Below, in pieces: positions 8,308 to 17,218 of a stretch of DNA of 64,000 bases. Numbering within the stretch: the first letter of the stretch is position 1; each line of letters begins with the position of its first letter. The notes beneath the pieces are model-generated. The model had not been told where the DNA came from, ran no database searches, and saw only the letters and a list, made by a program, of their open reading frames with translations. Made by a program: the position numbers and the translations under genes. Origin of the DNA: QHXN01 sp032162705 (GTDB taxonomy: Bacteria; Acidobacteriota; Blastocatellia; Pyrinomonadales; Pyrinomonadaceae); NCBI GenBank assembly GCA_032162705.1, contig JAVRON010000017.1, positions 1 to 64,000 on the forward strand. The letters run 5' to 3'.

Positions 8308-9048
8308 TCAGTCCGCGTGTTGCAGAAAATCGCGCGTCCTCGGGTCTTGCGGCTCGTTGAGCAGGGTCTCGGTCGCGGCCAGCTCTACCGCCTCGCCCGC
8401 TTCCATGTAGAGGAGGTTGTCGGCGACGCCTTCGAGAAACCTGATCGAGTGAGAGACGATGACCATCGTCTGCCCCTGCTCGACGAAGCGCCGGAGGACT
8501 GCGATCAGCTCGTGGCTCCGACGCGGGTCGAGCGCGCTTGTCGGCTCGTCAAAGAGGAGCACTGCCGGGCGCATCGCCAGCGCGCGGACGATTGCCACGC
8601 GCTGCTGCTCGCCGCCGGAGAGCGATTCGGGATAACGCGGCGCGGCCTTCGCCAATCCGACCGTTTCGAGCAGCTCGCGCGCCAGCGTCTCGACTTCAGC
8701 GCGTGGCCTCTTCAAGACCTGCACGGGAGCCTCCGCGATGTTGCCGAGCACAGAGAGGTGCGGGAAGAGATAGAAGTGCTGGAAGACCATCCCGACGCGG
8801 CGGCGCAGAAGCTTCACGCCGCGCTGATACTCCTTATCCGAAAGCGTGGCTTCCAAACGCACGCCGTCACACTCTAGTGCGCCCTCGCTGATTCTCTCTA
8901 GCCCGTTCAGGCAGCGAAGCAGCGTCGTCTTCCCGCTCCCCGAAGCGCCGATGATGCCGAGCACCGTGCGCGGCTCAACATTGAGGCTCACGCCTCGAAG
9001 AATGCGTGTCCCGCCCGCGATTTTTCCCAATCCCTCGACGCGAATCAT
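8308..9048 (-). CDS. Polar amino acid ABC transporter, ATPase subunit
   Basis: A 246-residue ATPase of the GlnQ/HisP group. It shows Walker A GASGSGKTT (about residues 34-42), a Q-loop (VFQHFYLFPHL), the signature LSGGEQQR, Walker B VLLFDEPTSALD and the H-loop VSHS. It drives import through the permease encoded just upstream; its ATG overlaps the permease stop by 4 bp. Together with the M20 amidohydrolase it forms a three-gene leftward operon (M20, binding protein-permease, ATPase). Confidence 0.93.
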   Translation of the reverse strand: MIRVEGLGKIAGGTRILRGVSLNVEPRTVLGIIGASGSGKTTLLRCLNGLERISEGALECDGVRLEATLSDKEYQRGVKLLRRRVGMVFQHFYLFPHLSVLGNIAEAPVQVLKRPRAEVETLARELLETVGLAKAAPRYPESLSGGEQQRVAIVRALAMRPAVLLFDEPTSALDPRRSHELIAVLRRFVEQGQTMVIVSHSIRFLEGVADNLLYMEAGEAVELAATETLLNEPQDPRTRDFLQHAD

Positions 9049-10580
9049 GCGGCCACCTCCGACTCGACGGCCTCGACGGCCTGCCTTCGATTGAGTCTCA
9101 TCTCAAGTCGGCGTGCGAGGTGCGCGAGCGGCAGACTCATCAGGAGATAGAAGGCCGAGACGACCGCGCCCAACAGCATGAACTCGCCGGAGGCGTTTGC
9201 AAGCTCGCGGTAAGCGGTCGCGAGTTCCCAGACCGAGATGGCGAAGGCGACCGAAGTGTCTTTGAAAAGCGAGACGAAATCATTGGTCATCGGCGGCAGA
9301 GCGATGCGTAGAGCCTGCGGCAGAATGATGCGACGGAAGGCGAGCACGGGACTCATGCCGAGCGAATAGGCCGCCTCGAACTGTCCGCGCGGGATGGCTT
9401 CGAGCGCCGCGCGATAGACCTGCGACTCGTAAGCCGCGTAGTTCAATCCAAGTCCGACGAGCGCCGTCAACCACCCCGGCATCGCCAGCCCCAGACGCGG
9501 CAGTCCGAAGTAAAGAAACAGAAGCTGGACGAGGACGGGCGTGCCGCGAAAGAACTCGACGTAGACGGTCGAGAGCGCGCGGAGCCAGGTGGGGCCCCGC
9601 GACTGCCCGACGGCGAGCGCCAGCCCGAGCGTGACGGCGATGACCATCGCGCCCAGAGAGAGAAGGACTGTCACCAGTGCGGCGCGTGTCAGACGCAGCA
9701 GCGCCTCGCCCCAGTTGAAAGATGACGAAGTGATTTCGTATGCGACCTCGTCCGGCTTCTTCGAGCCGTCGCCCGCGTTCGCGCCGTCGCGCTTCAACGC
9801 GGCGGTCTTAAGCTCTGCCTGCGCGTCGTTCCAAAGATTCCACTTGCGAAGTATTCTTTCGAGCGTCCCGTCGCGCACGATCTTGTCGATGCCTGCATCC
9901 ACTTCTGCCTTCAGCGCCTCGTCCCCTTTGCGGAGTCCGACGACGTACGCGCCGCGATGGACTGGCTCGCCCGCAGGCTTGAGCCGTGGATTGCGGCGCG
10001 CGTAGAACATCTCCGCCGGGTTGTCCATGAGCACGGCGTCGATGCGCCCGAGTTCGAGGTCGCGATACGCGCCGACCGGGTCTGCGTAGCCGCGAAAGGG
10101 TATTCCCTCCGTCTCCAGAAGGCGCGAGGCCGCGGTGTTGCCGAGCGTGCCGACCGTTCGGCTGCGACAGTCTTCGAGCGTGCGGATGCGCGTCTCGTTT
10201 TTGCGGACGGTCAGTTGAAGCTGAAAAATATAGTAAGGCTTGCTGAAGAGGATGACGCGGGCGCGATCTTCGGTCGGTTCCAATCCGTTGACGATCACGT
10301 CGAACTCGCCGCGCTGGAGCGACGTGACGATTGTCTCCCAGTCGGTCGAGACGAACACGGGCCGCCGGTTCATCGCCGCGGCCAGAGCCTCGACCATCTC
10401 GAATTCATAGCCGACGTATGTATCCGGGTGCGCGGGGTCAGAGAAGACGTACGGCGCACCGCCGCTCGCGTCCGCGCCCCAACGCAAGACGGCCTGCGCG
10501 CGAATGCCGACCGGAATGAATAGAAGACAGAGCAGCAGAAGCGCGCCTCTTAAGCGACAGCCCGGCACACCCTTATCCAC
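9045..10580 (-). CDS. Fused substrate-binding protein / permease of a polar amino acid ABC transporter
   Basis: A 511-residue fusion. A signal peptide (ALLLLCLLFIPVGIRAQ) is followed by a family-3 extracellular solute-binding domain (about residues 32-260, with YVGYEFEMVEALAAAM and GEFDVIVNGLEPTEDR). After a hydrophilic linker comes a HisM/GlnP-type permease with several transmembrane helices and the EAA loop EAAYSLGMSPVLAFRRIILP that contacts the ATPase. Such single-chain fusions are known in GlnPQ-like importers. I start at a GTG 1 bp past the stop of the M20 gene, with GGAG about 12 bp upstream; the open frame further upstream only shadows the M20 gene. Confidence 0.9.
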   Translation of the reverse strand: MDKGVPGCRLRGALLLLCLLFIPVGIRAQAVLRWGADASGGAPYVFSDPAHPDTYVGYEFEMVEALAAAMNRRPVFVSTDWETIVTSLQRGEFDVIVNGLEPTEDRARVILFSKPYYIFQLQLTVRKNETRIRTLEDCRSRTVGTLGNTAASRLLETEGIPFRGYADPVGAYRDLELGRIDAVLMDNPAEMFYARRNPRLKPAGEPVHRGAYVVGLRKGDEALKAEVDAGIDKIVRDGTLERILRKWNLWNDAQAELKTAALKRDGANAGDGSKKPDEVAYEITSSSFNWGEALLRLTRAALVTVLLSLGAMVIAVTLGLALAVGQSRGPTWLRALSTVYVEFFRGTPVLVQLLFLYFGLPRLGLAMPGWLTALVGLGLNYAAYESQVYRAALEAIPRGQFEAAYSLGMSPVLAFRRIILPQALRIALPPMTNDFVSLFKDTSVAFAISVWELATAYRELANASGEFMLLGAVVSAFYLLMSLPLAHLARRLEMRLNRRQAVEAVESEVAA

Positions 10581-10581
10581 T

Positions 10582-11907
10582 TTACTTTTTCTCTCCGGAG
10601 TGGCGGTCGAGGTAGTCGAGCAGGACGTTCGACATGACCTTGACGCCGACGACGAGGCTCTCTTCGTCCACGTCGAAGTCCGCGGTGTGCCAGCCTGCCG
10701 TGATTCCCTTTGCCTTGTTGCCGACGCCCAGATAGTAATAGAAGCCGGGGATGACTTTCTGAAAATTAGAGAAATCCTCCGAAGGCATAAAGGGCTTGAT
10801 GTTGACGGCGTTTGCGTCTCCAACGACGCGGCGGATACTCGGCAGCGTCTCTTCGACGAGCGAAGGCTCGTTATATGTGACGGGGTTGCCGTCCAGAATG
10901 TTCAACTCGTATGTGGCCCCGTAGGCGGCGGTGACGTTCTGGAGCGTCTCGCGCATCAGGGCGATGGCGCGGTCGCGCACCTCTGTGTTGAAAGCGCGCA
11001 TAGTGCCGGTCATCTTCACCTCGCTCGCGATGACGTTAAAGCGCGTGCCGCCATTGATCGTCCCGACCGTGATGACGAGCGGCTCAAGCGGGTCGATGCG
11101 ACGACTCCGGATGTTCTGAAGCGCAAGCACGCACTGCGAGGCGACGACGACGGCGTCAACGCCCAACTGCGGCTGTGCGCCGTGTGAAGCCTTGCCGCTT
11201 ATCGTGACGGAGAAGGTGTCGGACGAAGCCATCGCGGGCCCGACCTGATAACCAATCTGTCCCGCCTGTAGATTCGGTTCGGTGTGCAGACCGTAGATGG
11301 CCTGCGGGCGCGGATTCTCAAGTGCGCCCTCTTTAATCATGAGCTTCGCGCCGCCCTCCTCGCCCGCGGGCGCACCCTCTTCCGCCGGCTGGAAGATGAA
11401 CTTGACCGTGCCGTGGACTTCCTCGCGCATCTTGCTCAGGATTTCGGCGACGCCAAGCTCGACGGTCGTGTGTACGTCGTGGCCGCAGGCGTGTTTGACG
11501 CCGGGCGTCAGCGACTTGTACGGCACGTCGTTGACTTCCTGAATCGGAAGCGCGTCCATGTCCGCGCGCACGGCGATGACCGGGCCCGGCTTCGCTCCGA
11601 CGAGCAAGGCGGTGACACCGTACTTGCCGACTCCCGTCTTCACCTCCGTCAGGCCCAGCGCACGCAGACGCTCGGCGACCACGCGCGAAGTCCGCTCCTC
11701 GCGGTTCGACAGTTCCGGGTGCATATGGAAGTCGCGCCGCTGTGCGATTAACTGCCCGCGCAGCGCTTCGGCCTCGCGCGCGATTCTCTGCTCGCGGGGC
11801 CCCGCGTCGGGACGCGGGCCCGCGTTAATCGCGACTTGCCCGCGCGACCCGAGCGCGACGGAAGCAAGAAGCACCGCTGACAGTAGAAATGGAATGAAGC
11901 GTCTCAA
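10582..11907 (-). CDS. Exported M20-family amidohydrolase/peptidase
   Basis: A 441-residue protein with a signal peptide (residues 1-24). The M20 dimetal core is present: RADMDALPI, HACGHDVHTT, QPAEEGAPAGEEGGA, and a late SEDFSNF segment. The dimerisation domain with the SGKASHGAQPQLGVDAV motif lies in the middle. It belongs to the amidohydrolase/IAA-amino-acid hydrolase branch and should hydrolyse an N-acyl amino acid or dipeptide in the periplasm. It heads an operon with a polar amino acid importer whose start is 1 bp downstream, so the released amino acid is probably the imported substrate. That link is inference. Confidence 0.9.
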   Translation of the reverse strand: MRRFIPFLLSAVLLASVALGSRGQVAINAGPRPDAGPREQRIAREAEALRGQLIAQRRDFHMHPELSNREERTSRVVAERLRALGLTEVKTGVGKYGVTALLVGAKPGPVIAVRADMDALPIQEVNDVPYKSLTPGVKHACGHDVHTTVELGVAEILSKMREEVHGTVKFIFQPAEEGAPAGEEGGAKLMIKEGALENPRPQAIYGLHTEPNLQAGQIGYQVGPAMASSDTFSVTISGKASHGAQPQLGVDAVVVASQCVLALQNIRSRRIDPLEPLVITVGTINGGTRFNVIASEVKMTGTMRAFNTEVRDRAIALMRETLQNVTAAYGATYELNILDGNPVTYNEPSLVEETLPSIRRVVGDANAVNIKPFMPSEDFSNFQKVIPGFYYYLGVGNKAKGITAGWHTADFDVDEESLVVGVKVMSNVLLDYLDRHSGEKK

Positions 11908-11982
11908 AGTCTTTCTCCCGCCTTTTGCATCAAAGACAGCTCAAACATGGTCAGGCAGGATATGTTTGGTAAGAGATGCAGT

Positions 11983-12056
11983 ATTTCAGATTTGAAATTT
12001 CAAATTTTAGATTTCAAATCTGAAATCAAAATGTTCTGAAATCTGAAATCGAAATG
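11983..12056. repeat. Heptad-repeat hairpin (ATTTCAA/ATTTGAA type)
   Basis: ATTTCAGATTTGAAAT at 11983-11998 and its exact complement at 12011-12026, with further 7-bp-spaced GAAATCT units to 12056. It is AT-rich against a GC-rich background and lies between the M20 and DUF6328 genes. Confidence 0.85.
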
Positions 12057-12119
12057 TTAACTCCTCTTATCCTGTCCATCCTGTCAATCCCTGTAGATTG
12101 ATTTTCGTAACAGCAAGCC

Positions 12120-13145
12120 TTAGCTAACGTATTCGCGCTGCGTGCGGCGATAGAGCGTCAGCCCGAACCAAAGCTCCCAGAAGAGTGCGAGGATGACGAG
12201 CGCCGAGACGACCGAGACGAGCTGCGAGTCCGTGACCTTCTCGACGACGACGTACACGTCGCCCGAGAGCGCCAGCGCCAGCGGGACGAGCGAGGCGACG
12301 AGAATCTTCGACGCGAAGCGGTGGAAGTGTTCGGTCTCTTCGCCCTGCTCCACGATGCGGTGATAGGCCGCCGGTGTCATCAGCAGTACGATGGTCAGCG
12401 CATTTAAGCCGAGGCTCGCCAGGTGGACGTACTTCGCCGCGTCGGGCAGCTTGTCGAAGCTCTCGGTGAGGACGACGATGAACTGAAAACCCAGAAGCGC
12501 CTGCGAGCCTGGAAGCACCACACGACACTCCGTCAACACGTGCTTGATCTTGTCGCCCAGCTTCTTCTTCGCGTCGCGCTCTCTCTGGCTGTCGCGCTCT
12601 TTCTGCCCGTCGCGCTCTTTCTGCCCGTCGCGCTCTTTCTGGTCGTCGCGCTCCGCGTCTTTCTCCTCGTCCATCTCGTGCTCCTTCTTCTTCTCCTCCG
12701 CGATTTCTCCGGCTCGCTCGCGCTTCATGTAAAATTCGAGCGCATACCAGAACGACAACGCGAGCAGCAACCCGAAGAGTCCCGCTGCCACGCCCGTCTT
12801 CCAGCCGACTACCTTCTGCGCCGCCACATACAAGTCGATGCCGAGTCCGAGCGAGAAAGGGAGCAGCGCAAATCTCATCAGCTTCGACGTGTAGCGGTGA
12901 ATCTCGTCTGTGTCCTCGCCGCGCTCGACGAGGCGGTGATATGCGGAGGGCGCGATGAGCAGTCCGATGGCGACGAGCATGATTCCCAGCCCCGTGAGCT
13001 TGAGGATTTGCGACGGCAGCGGGAGCGAGTCGAAGCCCTTCTCGAACACGGAGCGAAACTGGAAGCCGACGAGCACCTGTGCGCCGAGCACAAGCATCCG
13101 CGCTTCGTCTAAAGCGTACTTGACCTTATCACTGATCTTTGCCAT
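12120..13145 (-). CDS. Membrane protein with two DUF6328-like domains
   Basis: A 341-residue protein made of two homologous halves. Each has the pattern VLxGxQxLxGFQF, a helix, a second helix ending in PSAYHRLVERGED or PAAYHRIVEQGEE, then two more helices. I read these as two copies of the DUF6328 four-helix domain (about residues 5-145 and 190-335). The linker (about 148-190) is very charged and contains repeats of the hexamer KERDGQ coded by 18-bp tandem repeats. Function unknown. It is 8 bp downstream of the acyl-CoA synthetase gene, so co-transcription is likely. Confidence 0.8.
   Translation of the reverse strand: MAKISDKVKYALDEARMLVLGAQVLVGFQFRSVFEKGFDSLPLPSQILKLTGLGIMLVAIGLLIAPSAYHRLVERGEDTDEIHRYTSKLMRFALLPFSLGLGIDLYVAAQKVVGWKTGVAAGLFGLLLALSFWYALEFYMKRERAGEIAEEKKKEHEMDEEKDAERDDQKERDGQKERDGQKERDSQRERDAKKKLGDKIKHVLTECRVVLPGSQALLGFQFIVVLTESFDKLPDAAKYVHLASLGLNALTIVLLMTPAAYHRIVEQGEETEHFHRFASKILVASLVPLALALSGDVYVVVEKVTDSQLVSVVSALVILALFWELWFGLTLYRRTQREYVS
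12573..12644. repeat. 18-bp tandem repeat inside the DUF6328 gene
   Basis: Four consecutive 18-bp units of the form GTCGCGCTCTTTCTGCCC (two of them identical) with a partial fifth copy. They code for the KERDGQ-type linker between the two membrane halves, so the linker length can change by six residues per unit. Confidence 0.85.
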
Positions 13146-13171
13146 CGGGATTACTGATCTTTGCCATCGGG
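13131..13171. repeat. Short tandem duplication at the acyl-CoA synthetase / DUF6328 junction
   Basis: ACTGATCTTTGCCATCGGG occurs at 13131-13149 and again at 13153-13171, separated by 3 bp. One copy codes for the first residues of the DUF6328 protein, the other for the last residues (PDGKDQ) of the synthetase. The start region of one gene has become the end of its neighbour. Confidence 0.85.
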
Positions 13172-14746
13172 CGTCAATGGTTCTTGTCTATCGGGCGTCA
13201 CACGCTCCTGTGTAGATGCTCCGAGCATCTCTTTGTAGCCACGTGTCAGCTCACGCTTCAGAACCTTGCCGGTGGGCCCCTTCGGGAGCGTAGAGACGAT
13301 GCGGACGCTCTTCGGGCACTTGAAGTCGGCCAGGTGCTCGCCGCAGAAATCTTTTATCTCATCTTCCGACGCGACGTGCCCCTGCTTCAGCACGACGAAG
13401 GCCGCGACCTCTTCACCGTAGAGCTTGTCAGGCACGCCGATGGCGGCGGCCTCCGCGACCGCTGGATGACGGTAGAGGAGTTCGTCAATCTCGCGCGGGT
13501 AGATGTTCTCGCCGCCGCGGATAATCATATCGGACATGCGGTCGATGATGTGAAAGAAGCCTTCCGGGTCGCGGTATCCCACGTCGCCCGTATGGAACCA
13601 GCCGCCGCGGAAGGCGCGCGTCGTCGCCTCTTCGTTTTTGAAGTAGCCCTTAAAGATGTTCTCGCCGCGCATCACGATCTCGCCCGCCTCACCATCGGCC
13701 AACTCCCTGTCGTCTTCATCGACCACACGCATCTCGTTCCCGATGCTCATCCCGCATGAGCCGGCCCGGCGGCGTGCGTCCGGCGGATTGAAGGTCGAGC
13801 GGCAGGTCGATTCCGATAACCCGTAGCCCTCGACGACCAGACACTCGAACGTCTGCTCAAAACGACGCAGAACCTCCGAAGGCACAGGCGCGGAGCCGCA
13901 CATCGCGAAACGAAGACTCTCTGTCTTCAACTCTTCCGGCACGCCCTCAGGGTATGTCGCGAGCAGCATCGAGAGCATCGTCGCAACCGAGCCGAACGAA
14001 GTTATCCGATAGCCGCCGACGATCTGCCAGAAGCGCGAGGCCGAGAAGCGCGGGCTGACGACCGTCGAGCCGCCCGCATAGAGCGCGCTCAAAGTGGTCA
14101 CGGAGACGGCGTTCATGTGAAAGAGAGGCATGACGGTGAGCAGCCTGTCCTCTTCCCCGAAGCCGAGCCACTCTGTAATCTGACGCGCGTTGGCGAGCAG
14201 GTTTCCGTGTGTAAGCAGACAGCCCTTCGGCCTGCCCGTCGTCCCCGAAGTGTAGATGATGATGGCCTCGTCATCCGCGGCGAGCCGTATCTCGCGCCAC
14301 GCGCCCGGCTCGCCCGCTAGCCCCTCGGTCGCCGCCCGCTCGTCGTCAAAGACGAGAACGTCCGTGAGCGTCTGCAAGCCTGCGCGAAGCTCCGCGACAT
14401 GCTCCGCGAACTGAGAGTCGTAGAGCAGCAGCTTCGCCTCGGAGTTGCCGACAACGTATCTCATCTCCTCCGGCTTGAGAAGCGAGTTGACGGGGCCCGC
14501 CAGTGCCCCGAGCTTGAAGCATGCGAAGTACGCGATGATGTACTCCGCGCCGTTCGGCAGAAGCAGGCTGACCACGTCGCCGCGACCCACACCGCGCGAC
14601 GCAAGCAGACGCGCCGCACGATTGACCGCCGCGTCGAACTCTCTATAAGTGAAGCGCCGCTCGTCCGCCTCCGAGAAGAGGAAAATTTTCTCGGGCGTCG
14701 CGTCGGCGCGTGCTTCCAATAGTTCGCGTAGATTCTGAAAGCTCAA
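13151..14746 (-). CDS. AMP-binding acyl-CoA synthetase
   Basis: A 531-residue member of the ANL superfamily. Motifs seen in order: the P-loop YTSGTTGRPKG (about residues 165-175), the adenine-binding EGYGLSEST, the TGD of GGWFHTGD, the hinge IIDRMSDMIIRGGENIYP, and the catalytic lysine in GPTGKVLKREL. It activates a carboxylic acid, probably a fatty acid, as acyl-AMP and then acyl-CoA. The last ~20 residues repeat a VTPDR/LTPDGK motif that comes from a DNA duplication over the next gene's start. No pathway partner is nearby, so chain-length preference is unknown. Confidence 0.88.
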   Translation of the reverse strand: MSFQNLRELLEARADATPEKIFLFSEADERRFTYREFDAAVNRAARLLASRGVGRGDVVSLLLPNGAEYIIAYFACFKLGALAGPVNSLLKPEEMRYVVGNSEAKLLLYDSQFAEHVAELRAGLQTLTDVLVFDDERAATEGLAGEPGAWREIRLAADDEAIIIYTSGTTGRPKGCLLTHGNLLANARQITEWLGFGEEDRLLTVMPLFHMNAVSVTTLSALYAGGSTVVSPRFSASRFWQIVGGYRITSFGSVATMLSMLLATYPEGVPEELKTESLRFAMCGSAPVPSEVLRRFEQTFECLVVEGYGLSESTCRSTFNPPDARRRAGSCGMSIGNEMRVVDEDDRELADGEAGEIVMRGENIFKGYFKNEEATTRAFRGGWFHTGDVGYRDPEGFFHIIDRMSDMIIRGGENIYPREIDELLYRHPAVAEAAAIGVPDKLYGEEVAAFVVLKQGHVASEDEIKDFCGEHLADFKCPKSVRIVSTLPKGPTGKVLKRELTRGYKEMLGASTQERVTPDRQEPLTPDGKDQ

Positions 14747-15058
14747 AAGTGTTCGTCTCGTCTTCGGGTCGAGGCCGCCTGCGCTCGGCGGCCAACGGCT
14801 CGGAGGTTGTCAGGTTTGAAGGACGCCCGCCATAATAGCGGAGGATTGTAAAAATTGACTACGCCACTTCTCTTTTTTCGCTTCGAGCGCGCCCCGCGTG
14901 TGTTATATTTTCGCGGTCGCTCGCAGCAGACGCATCTTTATCCGGACGCATAAAAACATATCGAAAAGCTCTACCTGTTGACAGCCGCACGGCTGTCGCT
15001 TTGCTTCAGTCGCCTCTTAACGACGGAAGGGCCCCAGTCGCACTTAGACCGAGTTTCT
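14747..15058. other. Divergent intergenic region before the pyrimidine-catabolism block
   Basis: 312 bp between the minus-strand acyl-CoA synthetase and the plus-strand aldehyde dehydrogenase, with no gene visible. An AT-rich patch contains TATATT (14904-14909) without a good -35 box. A perfect hairpin lies at 14980-14997. Promoters for both directions, and any pyrimidine-responsive operator, should be here. Confidence 0.6.
14980..14997 (+). promoter_or_regulatory. Perfect dyad in the leader of the aldehyde dehydrogenase gene
   Basis: GACAGCCG-CA-CGGCTGTC, an 8-bp perfect stem with a 2-base centre, 62 bp before the start codon. As DNA it is a symmetrical candidate operator; as RNA the loop is too tight for a classic terminator and no T-run follows. 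A binding site for a regulator of the catabolic block is plausible but unproven. Confidence 0.45.
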
Positions 15059-16537
15059 ATGGACACCTATCGCAACTTTATCAACGGAGAGTGGGTCGAA
15101 TCATCCTCCACCAAAAGCGTCGAGAACACGAACCCCGCGAACACCGAAGACCGCCTCGGCACGGTGCGCCTCGCCACGCGCGAAGAGGCACGCCGCGCCG
15201 TCGAATCGGCGGCGGAAGCATTTCGAGGCTGGCGCGCAACTCCCGCCCCCAAGCGTGGCCGCATCGTCGCACGCGCCGCGCGACTGATGGAAGAGGATAA
15301 AGAGAATCTCGCCGCGCTGCTGACGCGCGAGGAGGGCAAGACCGTATCTGAGTCGCGCGGCGAGTTGCAGCGCGCCATCAACGTCGCGGAGTTCTGCGCG
15401 GGTGAGTCGCGCCGGATAAACGGCGAGACCATCCCGTCGGAGTTGCCCTCAAACTTCGCCTACACGATCAAGCAGCCGCACGGCGTCGTCGCCATCGTCA
15501 CGCCCTGGAACTTCCCCGTCGCCATCCCTGTCTGGAAGCTTGCGCCCGCGCTCGTCGCCGGAAACACGGTCGTCTTCAAGCCCGCGACGAACACGCCCGC
15601 GACCGCCATTCGCCTGACGGAAATCTTCGCGGAGGCGGGGCTGCCCGCCGGAGTCCTTAACCTCATCCTCGGCTCCGGCTCCGAAGCGGGCGACGAGATC
15701 GTCAGCCACCGAGCGGTGCGTGCAATCTCCTTCACCGGCTCAAACTCGGTCGGCGTCAGTCTCTACGAACAGGCGGCGCGACGTGGCGTGCGCGTGCAAT
15801 GCGAGATGGGCGGCAAGAATCCCGTCGTCGTGCTCGAAGACGCCGACTTGGGACTTGCGGTCGAGTCCACTGCGCAGGGCGCTTTCGGTTCGACCGGCCA
15901 ACGCTGCACGGCGACGAGCCGCGCCGTCGTAGTCGATGCGATTGCGGACGAGTTCGTCGCGCGCGTCGTCGAGCGCGCCAACTCGCTCCGCCTCGGCGAC
16001 GGCATGGCTCCGGAGACCGAGGTGGGCCCGCTCGTCGATGCCAGCCAGTTCAAGACCGTGCTCTCCTACATGGACATCGGGCGCGAGGACGGCGCGGAGT
16101 TGATGTGCGGCGGCGGGCCCGCCGATGGAGCTGGCTTGCGCAAGGGCTACTTCATCAAGCCGACGGTCTTCGACCGCGTCACGCCCGACATGCGTATCGC
16201 ACGCGAAGAGGTCTTCGGCCCCTTTCTCTCCGTGCTGCGTGTGAAAGATTTTGAAGAGGCTTTGCAGGTCGCCAACGACAGCGAGTACGGACTCTCCTCC
16301 TCCATCTTCACGAACGACGCCGCGCGCGTCTTTCGCTTCGTCGAAGAGATCGAGACCGGCATGACGCACATCAACTCGCCCACGACCGGAGGCGAAGCGC
16401 ACGTCCCCTTCGGCGGCATCAAGTCCACGGGCGTCGGCTCATTCGAGCAAGGCTCGACCGCACTGGATTTCTACACAGAGCTAAAAGTCGTCTATGTCGA
16501 TTACACCGGACGCAAACGCGAAGGCAATCTGTATTAG
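15059..16537 (+). CDS. NAD(P)-dependent aldehyde dehydrogenase
   Basis: A 492-residue aldehyde dehydrogenase. The cofactor site shows TPWNFPVAIPVWKLAPALVAGN, the general base lies in QCEMGGKNP, and the catalytic cysteine in GSTGQRCTATSR. Overall it resembles the alpha-ketoglutaric/succinic semialdehyde branch. It opens the forward block for pyrimidine catabolism. The transaminase two genes on would convert beta-alanine to malonate semialdehyde, so oxidation of that aldehyde is the likely role here; this is context-based. I start at the ATG giving MDTYRNFINGEW, the conserved ALDH N-terminus, rather than 27 codons upstream. Confidence 0.88.
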   Translation: MDTYRNFINGEWVESSSTKSVENTNPANTEDRLGTVRLATREEARRAVESAAEAFRGWRATPAPKRGRIVARAARLMEEDKENLAALLTREEGKTVSESRGELQRAINVAEFCAGESRRINGETIPSELPSNFAYTIKQPHGVVAIVTPWNFPVAIPVWKLAPALVAGNTVVFKPATNTPATAIRLTEIFAEAGLPAGVLNLILGSGSEAGDEIVSHRAVRAISFTGSNSVGVSLYEQAARRGVRVQCEMGGKNPVVVLEDADLGLAVESTAQGAFGSTGQRCTATSRAVVVDAIADEFVARVVERANSLRLGDGMAPETEVGPLVDASQFKTVLSYMDIGREDGAELMCGGGPADGAGLRKGYFIKPTVFDRVTPDMRIAREEVFGPFLSVLRVKDFEEALQVANDSEYGLSSSIFTNDAARVFRFVEEIETGMTHINSPTTGGEAHVPFGGIKSTGVGSFEQGSTALDFYTELKVVYVDYTGRKREGNLY

Positions 16538-16558
16538 CGACGCCCCGGACTGATACCT

Positions 16559-17152
16559 ATGAGCACCGTCAACGTCGCCTGTCCCGCATGCCAGACCGCG
16601 AACCCGAACGCGGAAGTTAACTCGATGTGCGCCGCGTGTGGCGAGCCGCTGGCCGCCACGTTGCTCCAGCACAATCTCGATGAGCTGAAGCGTCTCAACG
16701 AGCGCATGTCGGAGTTGAACGCGAAGTCCTTCAAATCCTTCAACGGCTTCGGCACGACACTTCTTGACTACCGCGAAAGCGAAGGCAGCACGTGGGAAGC
16801 CACGCGCTGGGTGATTGCCCTGGGACTGCCCATCGTCCCTCTGTCCACTTACATCATCCGGCCCAAGCGGCAGGAGAACAGTTACGGTCAGATGAGTTCG
16901 TATTTTCAAGTCATCGGCAAACAGCCGACCCCTGCGGCGAGAGTCCTGCGTGTCTACGCGCTCATGCTCGTTGGCCTCACGCCCATCGTTCTAGGCTCGC
17001 TCAACTCCGCTTGGGTCAACCACACGCTCGGCGGCCCCTACGCTGTGTTGGCGATGCTCGCCAGCTTCGCTTGGGCCGTCTACATCATCTTCTTCCGAAT
17101 CAAGAACGACTCCAAAGCCTACAAGGCCGAGACCAAAGCCGAGACTGCCTGA
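16559..17152 (+). CDS. Zinc-ribbon membrane protein of unknown function
   Basis: A 197-residue protein. CPAC (residues 8-11) and CAAC (24-27) form a zinc ribbon of the kind seen at the start of many membrane or regulatory proteins. A short amphipathic helix (about 40-60) follows, then three hydrophobic segments (about 83-100, 128-147 and 160-178) and a lysine-rich tail. It lies 21 bp after the aldehyde dehydrogenase and 66 bp before the aminotransferase, so it is probably co-transcribed. I do not recognise a family. Confidence 0.75.
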   Translation: MSTVNVACPACQTANPNAEVNSMCAACGEPLAATLLQHNLDELKRLNERMSELNAKSFKSFNGFGTTLLDYRESEGSTWEATRWVIALGLPIVPLSTYIIRPKRQENSYGQMSSYFQVIGKQPTPAARVLRVYALMLVGLTPIVLGSLNSAWVNHTLGGPYAVLAMLASFAWAVYIIFFRIKNDSKAYKAETKAETA

Positions 17153-17218
17153 GTCGAGGCCGCTTGGAGACTGCAAACAGCCGCACACGACTTTCGTGTC
17201 ATCAACGGAGAACAGACC

